Source: an uncultured Bacteroidales bacterium
Lineage (GTDB): Bacteria; Bacteroidota; Bacteroidia; Bacteroidales; UBA932
Reading direction: 5' to 3'
Length of the DNA stretch: 64,000 nucleotides
Assembly: GCA_934725575.1 (NCBI GenBank)
Contig: CAKVCK010000013.1
Location: 1 to 64,000, forward strand
In this document: positions 9,063 to 17,658 of the stretch, in pieces
Numbering within the stretch: position 1 is the first letter of the stretch
Layout of the letters: the number at the start of each line of letters is the position of its first letter
Made by a program: the position numbers and the translations under genes
The notes under the pieces: generated by a model
Told to the model about the DNA's origin: nothing
Seen by the model: the letters and a program-made list of their open reading frames with translations, nothing else
Databases searched by the model: none

Positions 9063-9094
9063 CAAAAATATAATAATTACCTAATTTTAACAAA
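9063..9094 (-). promoter_or_regulatory. Promoter of the COG0523 gene
   Basis: Minus-strand TTTG (9094-9091), 20 bp spacer, TATTTTTG (9070-9063): exact match to the Bacteroidetes consensus. The start codon lies about 30 bp beyond the expected transcription start. Confidence 0.7.
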
Positions 9095-9122
9095 TCAGAT
9101 GCCACCTTGCCAGTTGAAGTCC

Positions 9123-9153
9123 TTGTGCAAATGAAGATATTTTACTAAATTTG
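9123..9153 (+). promoter_or_regulatory. Promoter of the coiled-coil/zapA operon
   Basis: TTG (9123-9125), 20 bp spacer, TAAATTTG (9146-9153). It is divergent from the COG0523 promoter and 35 bp upstream of the ATG at 9189. Confidence 0.65.
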
Positions 9154-9188
9154 CGCTCAGGCAGGTAAAAAGAAAGCCTTGATGAAAG

Positions 9189-9458
9189 ATGCTTGAAGGT
9201 ATTAAGACAGATATCGAAAAGTTGATCGCGCTGTACGAAGCGGAAAAGTCTGAGCGTGTAAGGCTTCAGACTGAGCTTGTTCAGAGCAAGGCTGACAATG
9301 AGTCCTGCAGGAAGCGGATTGAAGATTTGGAACAACAGGTTAACAACCTTCATCTGTCTGAGGCTTTCGGAGCGGGCGGAGACAGTTCCGCCGCAAAGGA
9401 AAAGATAGAGAAACTTATCAAGGAGATTGACAAGTGCATCTCCTTGCTTGAGAATTAG
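9189..9458 (+). CDS. Small coiled-coil protein upstream of zapA, ZapB-like by context
   Basis: An 89-residue, highly charged, almost entirely helical protein. Heptad-like spacing runs through residues 5-55 (IEKLIALYEAEKSERVRLQ, then RIEDLEQQVNNL), followed by a Gly/Ser/Ala-rich hinge (61-69) and a second helix (IEKLIKEIDKCISLLEN). It has no enzymatic motif. The stop is 2 bp before the zapA start and both share one promoter. Size, coiled coil and pairing with zapA suggest a ZapB-like bundling partner at the FtsZ ring; that is inference from context and architecture, since sequence similarity to E. coli ZapB is not obvious. Confidence 0.75.
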   Translation: MLEGIKTDIEKLIALYEAEKSERVRLQTELVQSKADNESCRKRIEDLEQQVNNLHLSEAFGAGGDSSAAKEKIEKLIKEIDKCISLLEN

Positions 9459-9460
9459 GA

Positions 9461-9757
9461 ATGGGACAGAACATCAAGATAAAGATCGCGGGCAATGAAT
9501 ATCCCCTCGTGGCTTCCTCGCCGGAGATGGAGAGGATGATGAGGCTTGCGGCGGACGCCATCAACCAGAAATTGACGGCCTACGATGCGAAATATCCTAA
9601 CAAGACCCTTTCCGACAAGCTTTCCTTTGTCGCCCTGAACGAGGCGGTCGGCAGGTTGGCCTACCAGAAGAGACTCGCCGATGCCGACGCGGAGGCGAAG
9701 AAGCTTCAGGAGGATGTTGAGTCCTACATTAAGAATATTGAAAAAGACGGCCGTTAG
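9461..9757 (+). CDS. zapA: Cell division protein ZapA
   Basis: A 98-residue ZapA homologue that crosslinks FtsZ filaments at mid-cell. The N-terminal globular part (IKIKIAGNEYPLVASSPEMERMM) has the family pattern of a short beta hairpin followed by the helix where ZapA packs; the C-terminal half (about 60-95) is the dimerising coiled coil. It is 2 bp downstream of the small coiled-coil gene. Its last codons (gac ggc cgt tag) lie inside the first strand of the closing stem of the predicted RNA at 9750-9930, which recalls the zapA-ssrS order of Proteobacteria. Confidence 0.9.
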   Translation: MGQNIKIKIAGNEYPLVASSPEMERMMRLAADAINQKLTAYDAKYPNKTLSDKLSFVALNEAVGRLAYQKRLADADAEAKKLQEDVESYIKNIEKDGR

Positions 9758-9930
9758 TCCCACGTGCTCAAATCAACAAGTTCTGCGGAACCGAGTTTAC
9801 TCGAGCCGGCAATGACAGGCCAAGGTTACCTTCGGGGATCGCGCCTTTGGCGTGACGATGGATTTCTGAACCGGTGCGGATCTCAAATCTTATTCATTAA
9901 GATTTCTGACAAGCGACTAACGGCTTTTTT
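9750..9930 (+). ncRNA. Candidate 6S-like structured RNA between zapA and rny
   Basis: A perfect 10-bp closing stem joins 9750-9759 (GCCGTTAGTC, overlapping the zapA stop) with 9915-9924 (GACTAACGGC), immediately followed by T6 (9925-9930), giving a transcript end of intrinsic-terminator type and a length of about 180 nt. Inside, AAATC (9770-9774) can pair with GATTT (9901-9905). A hairpin AAATCTTA/TAAGATTT lies near 9888-9906, and several GC hairpins occupy the apical part (for example CGAGTTTACTCG and CGCCTTTGGCG). Length, single closing stem and position after zapA fit 6S RNA, and a Bacteroidetes 6S class is known. I could not draw the canonical long rod with central bubble, so identity is tentative. 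Confidence 0.5.
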
Positions 9931-9943
9931 AATGTTTTTTAAG

Positions 9944-9984
9944 ACGATCGATCAGTTTCCGTTCCGGACTGTCGGTCGTTTTTT
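9944..9984 (+). terminator. Intrinsic terminator before rny
   Basis: ACGATCGATCAG (9944-9955) pairs with CTGTCGGTCGT (9969-9979) with one bulged T, followed by a T6 run. It would stop transcripts that pass the RNA terminator at 9924-9930. The rest of the gap to 10096 shows a G8-like tract near 10010 and no gene. Confidence 0.6.
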
Positions 9985-10096
9985 GCGTTGGCTTGTTCGG
10001 GATTTTTGGGGGGGCGGATAAGATAGGAAGACAACTCTTCCCGGCCCGCGTTTGAAATGTTTTTTGATTAGAACACTTAAAAATATTTATGATATT

Positions 10097-11632
10097 ATGT
10101 TACAATTGTTTATAGGAGCCCTGATCGGTGCGGTAATCGCGCTGGCGGCTTATATAATTGTCCAGAGGATAGTTCTGAAAGGACAGAAGAACGAGATCAT
10201 CGCCAAGGCTGAGATCGAGGCCGAAGGGATCAAGAAGGACAAGATTCACCAGGCAAAGGAGAAGTTCCTCCAGCTCAAGAGCGAGCACGAGCAGTACATC
10301 AACGAGAAGAACAGCCAGCTGAAGGATGCCGAGAACCGCATCAAGCAGAAGGAGAACTCGCTGAACCAGCAGAATTCTGAGCTCCAGAAGAAGCTGCGCG
10401 ACGCTGACAACGCCAGAAACAGCCTTCAGGCACAGCAGGAGGCGTTGGCGAAAAAGACTGAGGAATATGAGAGGCTGAGCGCCCAGGCCAACAAGCAGTT
10501 GGAGACAATCGCCGGAATGAGCGCACAGGACGCCAAGAACATCCTTATGGAGAATATGAAGGCCGAGGCGAGGACAGAGGCTCAGGCCTACATCAACGAC
10601 ACGATGGACGAGGCCCGTCTGAACGCTTCAAAGGAGGCCAAGAGAATAGTCATCAACACTATCCAGAGAACGGCCACAGAGACCGCCATCGAGAACGCCG
10701 TGACGACATTCCCGATTGAGAACGACGAGATCAAGGGAAGGATCATCGGACGTGAGGGACGTAATATCCGTGCCCTTGAGGCCGCAACCGGTGTCGAGAT
10801 CGTTGTGGACGACACTCCGGACGCCATTCTCCTTTCGGCCTTTGATCCGGTGCGCAGAGAGGTTGCCAGACTTGCCCTGCACCAGCTGGTCGTTGACGGA
10901 CGAATCCACCCGGCACGTATCGAGGAAGTTGTGACCAAGGTTCAGAAACAGCTTGAGGACGAGATCCTTGAGACCGGTAAGAGAACCTGCATCGATCTCG
11001 GAATCCACGGACTGAACATCGAGCTCGTGAAACTGATCGGCCGAATGAAATACCGTTCATCCTACGGTCAGAACCTGCTCCAGCACTCTCGTGAGGTCGC
11101 CAACATCTGCGCCATTATGGCCGCCGAGCTCGGTCTGAACCCGAAACTCGCCAAGAGGGCCGGTCTCCTGCACGACATCGGTAAGGTTTCCGAGGAGGAA
11201 CCTGAGCTTCCACACGCATTGCTTGGTATGAAGCTGGCCGAGCAGTACAAGGAGAAGCCAGAGATCTGCAACGCCATCGGAGCGCACCACGAGGAGATCG
11301 AGATGACATCCATCATCTCTCCTATCGTGATGATCGGCGACGCAATTTCCGGTGCCCGTCCTGGAGCACGCCGTGAGGTCATCGAGTCTTACATCAAGAG
11401 GCTCAAGGGAATGGAGGATCTTGCCGCCGCCTATCCGGGAGTGACAAAGAGCTATGCCATCCAGGCAGGCCGTGAGCTCCGCGTCATTGTCGGCGCCGAG
11501 GAGGTCAGCGATGATCAGGCCGGAAGGCTTTCCGCTGACATCGCCCAGAAGATCCAGGAAGAGATGACATATCCGGGACAGGTCAAGATCACTGTGATCA
11601 GGGAGACCCGTTCTGTGGCCTACGCGAAATAA
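10097..11632 (+). CDS. rny: Ribonuclease Y
   Basis: Membrane-anchored endoribonuclease that starts mRNA decay. Taking the ATG at 10097 ([11 protein letters not shown]) gives 511 residues, normal for the family; an earlier in-frame ATG at 10052 would put 15 unusual residues before the membrane helix. Domains: N-terminal transmembrane helix (about 2-25), long Lys/Glu-rich coiled coil (about 30-190), KH domain with [15 protein letters not shown] (about 211-245), and HD phosphohydrolase domain with LLHDIGK (about 357-363) and AHHEE. It stands alone after the zapA region and just upstream of dsbD. Confidence 0.95.
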   Translation: MLQLFIGALIGAVIALAAYIIVQRIVLKGQKNEIIAKAEIEAEGIKKDKIHQAKEKFLQLKSEHEQYINEKNSQLKDAENRIKQKENSLNQQNSELQKKLRDADNARNSLQAQQEALAKKTEEYERLSAQANKQLETIAGMSAQDAKNILMENMKAEARTEAQAYINDTMDEARLNASKEAKRIVINTIQRTATETAIENAVTTFPIENDEIKGRIIGREGRNIRALEAATGVEIVVDDTPDAILLSAFDPVRREVARLALHQLVVDGRIHPARIEEVVTKVQKQLEDEILETGKRTCIDLGIHGLNIELVKLIGRMKYRSSYGQNLLQHSREVANICAIMAAELGLNPKLAKRAGLLHDIGKVSEEEPELPHALLGMKLAEQYKEKPEICNAIGAHHEEIEMTSIISPIVMIGDAISGARPGARREVIESYIKRLKGMEDLAAAYPGVTKSYAIQAGRELRVIVGAEEVSDDQAGRLSADIAQKIQEEMTYPGQVKITVIRETRSVAYAK

Positions 11633-11664
11633 TCTTTGAATATAACGGCAAATGTTTTGACGCT

Positions 11665-13743
11665 ATGACACATATTTTCAAGAAAGCTATTGCGTTGGTG
11701 GCTGCGCTCCTTATCGGGAGTGTGGCCACTTTCGCGCAAGCCCCTGAGGCGACCGCCAAGTGGTCAGTCTCCGGCAAGGCTGTGTCCGACAATGTTTTCG
11801 AGTTGACCTTCAAGGCCAGCATTGAGGACGGATGGCACATCTACACCATTGATCACGCCTACAATCCGATCGTCATCGAGTTTGCGGAAAGTCCTGAATA
11901 TTCATTGGAAGGGACTCTGAATCAGGTCACCGAGCCGACTGAGTTCAAAGGGGAGAAAGTGTTCTTTGACTCTGTGACAATCACTCAGTTGGTGAGATTG
12001 ACCGGGAGTGAGGCGACGGTGACAGGTGAGGTTTCCTGGAGCGGTTGCGATGATCGGTTCTGCGCGGCTCCAGAGACGTGGGGGTTCTCTGTCCCGCTTG
12101 CTGCGGATGCATCAGTGGCGACGAATATGGCCGCAAACGTGGACGACTCTGCCGCGACCATCGCTTCAGATGACGCCAAGGACTCAGGATCCCTTTGGGC
12201 TCTGATCATCGAGGCCATCCTCTGGGGATTCGCAATGCTGATGACACCGTGCGTGTTCCCGATGGTGCCGATGACGGTGTCCTTCTTTATGAAACAGTCC
12301 ACGACCGCTGCGGAAGGCCGTTTCAAGGCTTTCATCTATGGTCTGTTCATCGTGCTTCTCTACACGGTTCCTATCAGTGTCATCATCGGCTTGACCTGGA
12401 TCATCGGAGGCAACACGGTCACCGCCGACATATTCAACTGGCTTGCGACGCACTGGCTGCCGAACCTCATATTCTTCATCGTGTTTATGATTTTCGCGGC
12501 CTCCTTCTTCGGTGCATTCGAGATTGAGCTTCCGTCCAGCCTTGCCAACAAGAGTGACGCGAAGTCCGGCGGCAAAGGACTCGGCGGCATATTCTTTATG
12601 GCTCTGACCCTTGTGTTGGTGTCATTCTCCTGCACCGGCCCAATTGTCGGCACGGTGCTGATCAAGTCCACGCAAGGCGAGTTCTGGACCCCGATGGTCA
12701 CTATGCTTGCATTTTCTGTCGCCTTCGCCCTGCCGTTCACGGTTCTGGCGATGTTCCCGTCGCTGCTGAAGAAGATGAAGGGCAAGTCCGGTTCCTGGCT
12801 CAATAGTGTGAAAGTTGTGCTGGGATTCATAGAGGTCGCTCTTGGCTTCAAGTTCTTGAGCGTCGCCGACCAGACCTATCACTGGGGCCTTCTCGACAGG
12901 GAGGTCTATTTAGGAATATGGATCGTCACGTTCTCGCTGCTTGGTTTCTATCTTTTAGGCAAGCTGCGTTTCAAGAACGATGATCCGGTTGAGCATATCT
13001 CAGTTCCTCGTCTCGGACTGGCGATAGCGGTGTTCACGTTCGTGGTCTATATGATTCCGGGAATGTGGGGCGCGCCGCTGAAGGCTTTGTCAGGTTATCT
13101 GCCACCGCTTGAGTCACAGGATTTTGTGGTTTACAATTATGCGGACACTCCTGCCGGAACGGTCGCTTCGATAGGTACGGGCGACGGAATGATGCGCGGA
13201 TCTGTCACTGAGCTTGTCGAAGTGACCCGTGCCGGGGATAATGGCGCTTCGACAGGCTCGGCGACCAGTAGCGTCTCCAACTACGGCCAGAAGTACGATC
13301 TCAAGATGCCACTCGGTCTCACAGGTTACTTCACCTTGGAGGAAGGCCTCGCCGCCGCCAAGGCGCAGAACAAACCAGTCTTCGTCGACATCACCGGCCA
13401 CGGCTGCGTCAACTGCCGCGAGATGGAGCAGCGCGTATGGAGCGATTCGAGAGTCCTGAATATTCTTAGAAATGAATATGTCCTTGTGGCTCTCTATGTG
13501 GACGACAAGACCAAACTTGACGAGGCGGAATGGCTGATCACTCCGGAAGGCAAGACACTGAAGGAGATCGGTCGAGTGAACTCCTACATCGCCCGCACAC
13601 GCTTCGGGGTGAACGCCCAGCCAAATTACGCTCTGCTTGACGCTGATGGCAATCAGATGGTTCCGGTACGTGGCTACAACCTTTCGATAGACGGTTTTAT
13701 ATCCTTTTTGAATACCGGTCTGGAGAAATTCGCGAATAGATAG
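11665..13743 (+). CDS. dsbD: DsbD-type thiol:disulfide interchange protein
   Basis: A 692-residue inner-membrane reductant shuttle that carries electrons from cytoplasmic thioredoxin to periplasmic thiols. Layout: signal peptide (1-25), periplasmic DsbD-like N-terminal domain (about 30-150), a CcdA-like membrane core of about eight helices (180-480) with MTPCVFPMVPMTVSFF and SCTGPIVGTVL carrying the paired cysteines, and a C-terminal thioredoxin domain with CVNC (about 580-583). The linker at residues 513-534 is encoded by two inverted REP-like palindromes (13204-13226, 13244-13266), giving a low-complexity insert (TELVEVT, STGSATSS) that is not part of the family. The frame is kept. Confidence 0.92.
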   Translation: MTHIFKKAIALVAALLIGSVATFAQAPEATAKWSVSGKAVSDNVFELTFKASIEDGWHIYTIDHAYNPIVIEFAESPEYSLEGTLNQVTEPTEFKGEKVFFDSVTITQLVRLTGSEATVTGEVSWSGCDDRFCAAPETWGFSVPLAADASVATNMAANVDDSAATIASDDAKDSGSLWALIIEAILWGFAMLMTPCVFPMVPMTVSFFMKQSTTAAEGRFKAFIYGLFIVLLYTVPISVIIGLTWIIGGNTVTADIFNWLATHWLPNLIFFIVFMIFAASFFGAFEIELPSSLANKSDAKSGGKGLGGIFFMALTLVLVSFSCTGPIVGTVLIKSTQGEFWTPMVTMLAFSVAFALPFTVLAMFPSLLKKMKGKSGSWLNSVKVVLGFIEVALGFKFLSVADQTYHWGLLDREVYLGIWIVTFSLLGFYLLGKLRFKNDDPVEHISVPRLGLAIAVFTFVVYMIPGMWGAPLKALSGYLPPLESQDFVVYNYADTPAGTVASIGTGDGMMRGSVTELVEVTRAGDNGASTGSATSSVSNYGQKYDLKMPLGLTGYFTLEEGLAAAKAQNKPVFVDITGHGCVNCREMEQRVWSDSRVLNILRNEYVLVALYVDDKTKLDEAEWLITPEGKTLKEIGRVNSYIARTRFGVNAQPNYALLDADGNQMVPVRGYNLSIDGFISFLNTGLEKFANR
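13204..13226. repeat. REP-like palindrome, copy 2, inside dsbD
   Basis: GTCACT and AGTGAC arms around GAGCTTGTCGA. The arms differ from other copies (GTCGCT/AGCGAC) in a compensatory way. In frame within dsbD, coding VTELVEVT. Confidence 0.75.
13244..13266. repeat. REP-like palindrome, copy 3, inside dsbD
   Basis: GCGCTTCGACAGGCTCGGCG plus ACC, in opposite orientation to copy 2 and 17 bp from it. The pair has the layout of a bipartite REP cluster, here translated as part of dsbD. Confidence 0.7.
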
Positions 13744-13763
13744 CCTGTCAAATCTAAGAATGA

Positions 13764-13801
13764 ATAATGTCCTGGGAATATCTTGGTCCCCAGGACATTA
13801 T
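13764..13801 (+). terminator. Hairpin between dsbD and fructokinase
   Basis: Perfect 13-bp stem ATAATGTCCTGGG (13764-13776) with its complement (13789-13801), loop of 12 nt containing GAATAT. It lies between convergent genes and probably ends both transcripts; no long T run follows. Confidence 0.6.
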
Positions 13802-13859
13802 CGTTATGGTGCCGTCGGTCGTGTCTTTGCCAATCACCGAACTTGAAACGTGCCGTTCG

Positions 13860-14741
13860 TTATTCGGTCAGGCTTTTCGGAAGCGGTGGCATAGCCCCTT
13901 GCTGTGTGCAGACGTATGCAGAGACGTTGACTGCGGTCTGATGAGCCTCCCTGACGGTCTTGCCTTTGATGAGGGATGAGATGAAAGCCGCCGTGAATGA
14001 GTCTCCGGCACCGACTGTGTCAGCGACTTGCACCGTAGGTGTTCCGAGGACCGAGATCCCTTCCTGTGAGAAAACCATACTGCCTTTAGTCCCGCAAGTC
14101 AGGATCAACATCCGTAGATTCCCGAAAGCCATCAACTCATTGCACAATTCCTCTTGGGAGCGGCCTCGCAGACTCAGCAAATCCTTCACGATGAGCAGTT
14201 CCTCGTCGTTGATTTTAAGGATATTACATTTGCTGAGGGATTCCTGGACAATCTCCTCGCTGTAGAAATTCTGCCTGAGGTTTATGTCGAACACCTTGAG
14301 ACTGTCCTCGCTGTCAGGCATCGAATCCAGAAACGCGTTGATGCTCCTTCGTGAGTTCTGGCTTCTTTGCGCCAATGATCCGAAGCATACAGCCTGTGTG
14401 CGGGAGGCTATCTGCCTGATTCCCTCAGTGAACGGGATATTATCCCAGGCCACATTCTCTTTGATGTCGTATTGGGGAACTCCGGCATTGTCCAGCGTCA
14501 CCTCCACGGTGCCAGTCGGGAAATCCGTCTTCTCAAGTTGATATTCAAGTCTTTTCTGATTGAAAACATTGATGATCTCGTCTCCGAGCTTATCCTTGCC
14601 GACCGCACTGATAACCAGTCCGTTCAGCCCGAACCGCGAAACGTGGCAGGCAAAGTTTGCCGGTGCCCCGCCGAGTTTTTTCCCCTCCGGCAACACATCC
14701 CAAAGGACCTCACCTATTCCTACAACATAATTCTCGTTCAT
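13860..14741 (-). CDS. Fructokinase, PfkB carbohydrate kinase family
   Basis: A 293-residue ribokinase-fold sugar kinase. The N terminus has VGIGEVLWDVLPEG and the substrate loop KLGGAPANFACHV (about 22-34), typical of fructokinases. The C-terminal PfkB signature DTVGAGDSFTAAF (about 241-253) carries the catalytic Asp and anion hole. It phosphorylates a ketose, most likely fructose to fructose-6-phosphate, in the cytoplasm. It stands alone, facing dsbD, with the start at 14741; the upstream region holds a decayed regulator. Substrate is inferred from similarity and not from context. Confidence 0.88.
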   Translation of the reverse strand: MNENYVVGIGEVLWDVLPEGKKLGGAPANFACHVSRFGLNGLVISAVGKDKLGDEIINVFNQKRLEYQLEKTDFPTGTVEVTLDNAGVPQYDIKENVAWDNIPFTEGIRQIASRTQAVCFGSLAQRSQNSRRSINAFLDSMPDSEDSLKVFDINLRQNFYSEEIVQESLSKCNILKINDEELLIVKDLLSLRGRSQEELCNELMAFGNLRMLILTCGTKGSMVFSQEGISVLGTPTVQVADTVGAGDSFTAAFISSLIKGKTVREAHQTAVNVSAYVCTQQGAMPPLPKSLTE

Positions 14742-14759
14742 ATCCTGTCAATATAATCA

Positions 14760-14943
14760 TTAGACCACAAATATATGATTATTTTGCATATAAAGGAATC
14801 CCTTGCTCTCCGGAAACGACACATATCGAGACCGTAGTGTGGCACAGTCTCGGTTCGGGTAGGCTGTTCATAAGATCCCGGATGCTCATCTCGCCCTTCT
14901 TCCAGAAGATATTCGTCAGTTCCTTTTCTTTCGCTATCAAAGT
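14760..14943 (-). pseudogene. Decayed BlaI/MecI-type repressor fragment
   Basis: Minus-strand translation gives TLIAKEKELTNIFWKKGEMS then IRDLMNSLPEPRLCHTTVS, a close match to the BlaI/MecI winged-helix pattern (Lys-Glu, bulky helix, then PEP and HTTVS). Just after HTTVS the reading continues in the next frame as ESKGFLYMQN and ends at 14760-14762, so a frameshift separates the halves, and the C-terminal dimerisation part is missing. No BlaR-like sensor lies nearby. The rest of the 445-bp gap to 15187 shows no gene. Confidence 0.6.
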
Positions 14944-15187
14944 GTGTGTCGGAGACGTGAATAGTAATGTGCTGTTAATGAATGTGTTCGTGAATGCTGC
15001 CTCTTCAAAATGACCGGTGGCCTTTCGTAACTCGCTCAGAATCAATGTGTGTGTTCCCACATCGTGATATTCATAGAGTTGCGATTATTTGCCGGGTGGG
15101 TGGCAAAAGATTGGGGAAGGCACTGTCGCCGTTTGGGACTACGATTCCATTGTGGCAGGGCAAGATGTGCTCTGCCGCTAAAACCTA

Positions 15188-16546
15188 TTACCTGAACAGC
15201 CGGTCGATGTCCTTGACGGTGTGCGGGAGGGCGAAGACGACGACTCGGTCGTAGGGCTCTATGCGGGTGGATCCGATCGCGATGTAGGATTCGCTGCCTC
15301 GGATGAGGCCGCCGATCACGGCGTCTTTCGGGAACGAGATGTCTTTCAGGGTGCCTTTCGTGATGGCACTGTTCGGGGCGACGGTATATTCAAGAACCTC
15401 CGCGTCCGTGCCGCTCATATACTTGACCAGACGGGCCTTGCCGCTGAGGGTGAACTTGAACAGGCGGCCGGCGGTGATCAGTTTCTTGTTGATGACCGAG
15501 TCCACGCCCATCTCCTCGGCAAGGTGGATGTACTCGATGTTCTCGACCTCGGCGATGGTCCTGTCAACGCCGAATTTCTTCGCCACCACGCAGGCCAGCA
15601 CATTGGCCTCGTCGTTGCCGGTCAGGGCCAGAAATGCGTCGTAGTCCTTGATCCCTTCCTCCAGAAGCAGGTCGGAGTTCCTGCCGTCACCGATGACGAT
15701 GATCACATTGTCCGGCAGCCTTTCCGACAGAATCATTCCACGCTCCTTGTCCCGCTCCAGAATCTTCACGGAACTGATTTTCTGGCTGAGCCTTGCGGCG
15801 ACCAGCTCGGCGATGTCCGATCCGCCGAGGATCATCACCTTGTCGATCTCTATGTTGCTCTTGCCGAGGAACTTCATCAGGAATGCCATACCTTCGCGGG
15901 TGGCTATGATGAAGACCAAGTCATTGAACATAAACTTGGTGTCGTACTTCGGCATAATGGTCTTGCCACCGCGTGAGATAGCGATCACACGGAACTGCAA
16001 CTCGTCACTTGTCGCTATGGCGGCGAACTCAGCGAGCTTCATGTCCAGAAGAGGGGAGTCCTCCTCCAGCTTGAACACCTCGACCTGAAGCTTTCCACGG
16101 GCGAAATCCATGGATTCAGTCGAGGAGGAATGCTTGAGCAGATCGAATATCTCGTCGGCCGCAAGCCTTTCGGGATAGAACATCAATTCGATGCCCATCT
16201 GCTTGAACAGCAGCTTGTTCTCTGCTGACAGGAAGTCGTTGTCATCGATTCTGGCAGTAACTTTCTTGGCTCCGAGATTTTTGGCCAGAAGTGCGCTCAC
16301 AAGATTCACATCCTGCGGCACGAAAGGCACGACGGAGATGAACAGGTCGGCGTCCTGCACGTCGGCCTCGCGCATCACCCTCAGCGAGGATGGCGCTCCT
16401 TCGATGGCGATCACGTCGGCTATCGAGCTGATGTTGGCAAGCCTCTGCGGATCATCGTCAATGACGGTTATGTCATTGGCCTCAAGACTAAGCATCTTCG
16501 CCAGATGCGAACCTACCTCGCCGGCTCCCTGAATGACGATTTTCAT
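15188..16546 (-). CDS. trkA: Trk potassium uptake regulator TrkA
   Basis: A 452-residue cytoplasmic NAD-binding subunit that gates a TrkH-type potassium channel. It has two RCK units: the first Rossmann fold begins with GAGEVG (7-12) and has DVIAIEGAPSS; the second begins near residue 235 (VMILGGSDIAELVA) with VIGDGRNSDLL. Each is followed by a TrkA-C domain (about 150-220 and 370-450). The start overlaps the GT2 stop by 4 bp, so it is the last gene of a leftward operon. No trkH is visible in the window. Confidence 0.93.
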   Translation of the reverse strand: MKIVIQGAGEVGSHLAKMLSLEANDITVIDDDPQRLANISSIADVIAIEGAPSSLRVMREADVQDADLFISVVPFVPQDVNLVSALLAKNLGAKKVTARIDDNDFLSAENKLLFKQMGIELMFYPERLAADEIFDLLKHSSSTESMDFARGKLQVEVFKLEEDSPLLDMKLAEFAAIATSDELQFRVIAISRGGKTIMPKYDTKFMFNDLVFIIATREGMAFLMKFLGKSNIEIDKVMILGGSDIAELVAARLSQKISSVKILERDKERGMILSERLPDNVIIVIGDGRNSDLLLEEGIKDYDAFLALTGNDEANVLACVVAKKFGVDRTIAEVENIEYIHLAEEMGVDSVINKKLITAGRLFKFTLSGKARLVKYMSGTDAEVLEYTVAPNSAITKGTLKDISFPKDAVIGGLIRGSESYIAIGSTRIEPYDRVVVFALPHTVKDIDRLFR

Positions 16547-17649
16547 ATCAACTTTCTTAAATATTCAAAAATTCCGTTCCCCTTGAGCATAGCAAGCGGC
16601 ACGATCCACTCCGGGAAAAGCGCCGGAACATCAATCCTGCGGTGTGTGTCGGCATATTCCTGAATCGCCTTGACATCTGGCCTGACCTCCAGTCGCCGGA
16701 ACTCCTTGTGCGCCTCCCAAACCGCCTTGAAGCAGTCTTTCTTGCCTGTCAGCAGATAGACAAGCGCAGAGCAGCCGTCCAAGCACATTCTTAGGAATAT
16801 GGTGCCTCGGGCGCGTCTGCAAGCCTTGACGGCAGCCTTTTCCGGCGTCAGCTCCCTCACTTCCTGCAATGAATATGTCTTCGCGAGGTTGTTCTGGAGC
16901 ATCAGCAGATTGTTCCGGTAGTTCAGCTTCAGTTTCCACGGGGAGTCGTTCGGCAGTGTGCCGCCTCCGAGATGCCACACAACCGACTGAGGCACAACGA
17001 ATATGTTCTTTCCCTCCAACTGAAGTCTCCAGCAGAGATCAATCTCCTCCATATGGGCGAAAAACCTGTCGTCCAGCCCTACCATCTTTGAATATTCCGT
17101 CTTGCGGACCATCAGGCACGCTCCTGTGGCCCAGAAGACCTTGGCCGGAGAATCGTACTGGCCGTTGTCCTTCTCAACTCTCTTGAGAACCCTTCCGCGG
17201 CAGAACGGATAGCCGAAACGATCCAGCATTCCGCCGGCCGCTCCTGCATATTCAAAGGAGTCTTTTTCGTACCACGAATGGAGTTTCGGGGCGCAGGCGG
17301 CGCAGTCCGGGTGGCTGTCCATCCAGTCGGTGAGCGGTTTCAACCAATCTTGGGGAACCTCGATGTCAGAGTTTATGAGCACGAAATATTCAAGATCTCC
17401 GGCGTCCGGCAGCTCGCATACAGCCTTGAAGGCCCTGTTGTAGCCACCGGTGAAGCCGTAGTTCTTGTCCATGCGGATCTGCCGCACTGTCGGGAACTTC
17501 TCGGACAGCATCTCCATCGAACCGTCCGTGGAGGCGCTGTCAGCGACAATGATATCCGTCCCGTCCGTGGCCGAGGCCAGCAGACCAGGCAGGAAACGCT
17601 CAAGATATTCCTTTGTGTTCCAGTTCAGTATGACAACCGCCGTGCGCAT
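16543..17649 (-). CDS. Family 2 glycosyltransferase
   Basis: A 368-residue GT-A fold transferase. The N terminus AVVILNWNTKEYLERFLPGL and DIIVADSASTDGS are the nucleotide-sugar binding elements, and VLINSDIEVP carries the metal-binding Asp pair (SDIE). The segment HMEEIDLCWRLQLEGKNIFV holds the ED-type acceptor motif of rhamnosyltransferase-like members. C-terminal part (about 280-368) is helical with a possible membrane-associated stretch. No signal peptide. It lies 9 bp after slyD and overlaps trkA. The sugar and acceptor cannot be told from sequence; an envelope polysaccharide or lipid role is probable. Confidence 0.88.
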   Translation of the reverse strand: MRTAVVILNWNTKEYLERFLPGLLASATDGTDIIVADSASTDGSMEMLSEKFPTVRQIRMDKNYGFTGGYNRAFKAVCELPDAGDLEYFVLINSDIEVPQDWLKPLTDWMDSHPDCAACAPKLHSWYEKDSFEYAGAAGGMLDRFGYPFCRGRVLKRVEKDNGQYDSPAKVFWATGACLMVRKTEYSKMVGLDDRFFAHMEEIDLCWRLQLEGKNIFVVPQSVVWHLGGGTLPNDSPWKLKLNYRNNLLMLQNNLAKTYSLQEVRELTPEKAAVKACRRARGTIFLRMCLDGCSALVYLLTGKKDCFKAVWEAHKEFRRLEVRPDVKAIQEYADTHRRIDVPALFPEWIVPLAMLKGNGIFEYLRKLI

Positions 17650-17658
17650 CTTCCTTTA

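Noticed and set aside
9764..10021. Possible small protein after zapA
   Set aside because: It overlaps the closing-stem RNA and two terminators, and the translation looks random.
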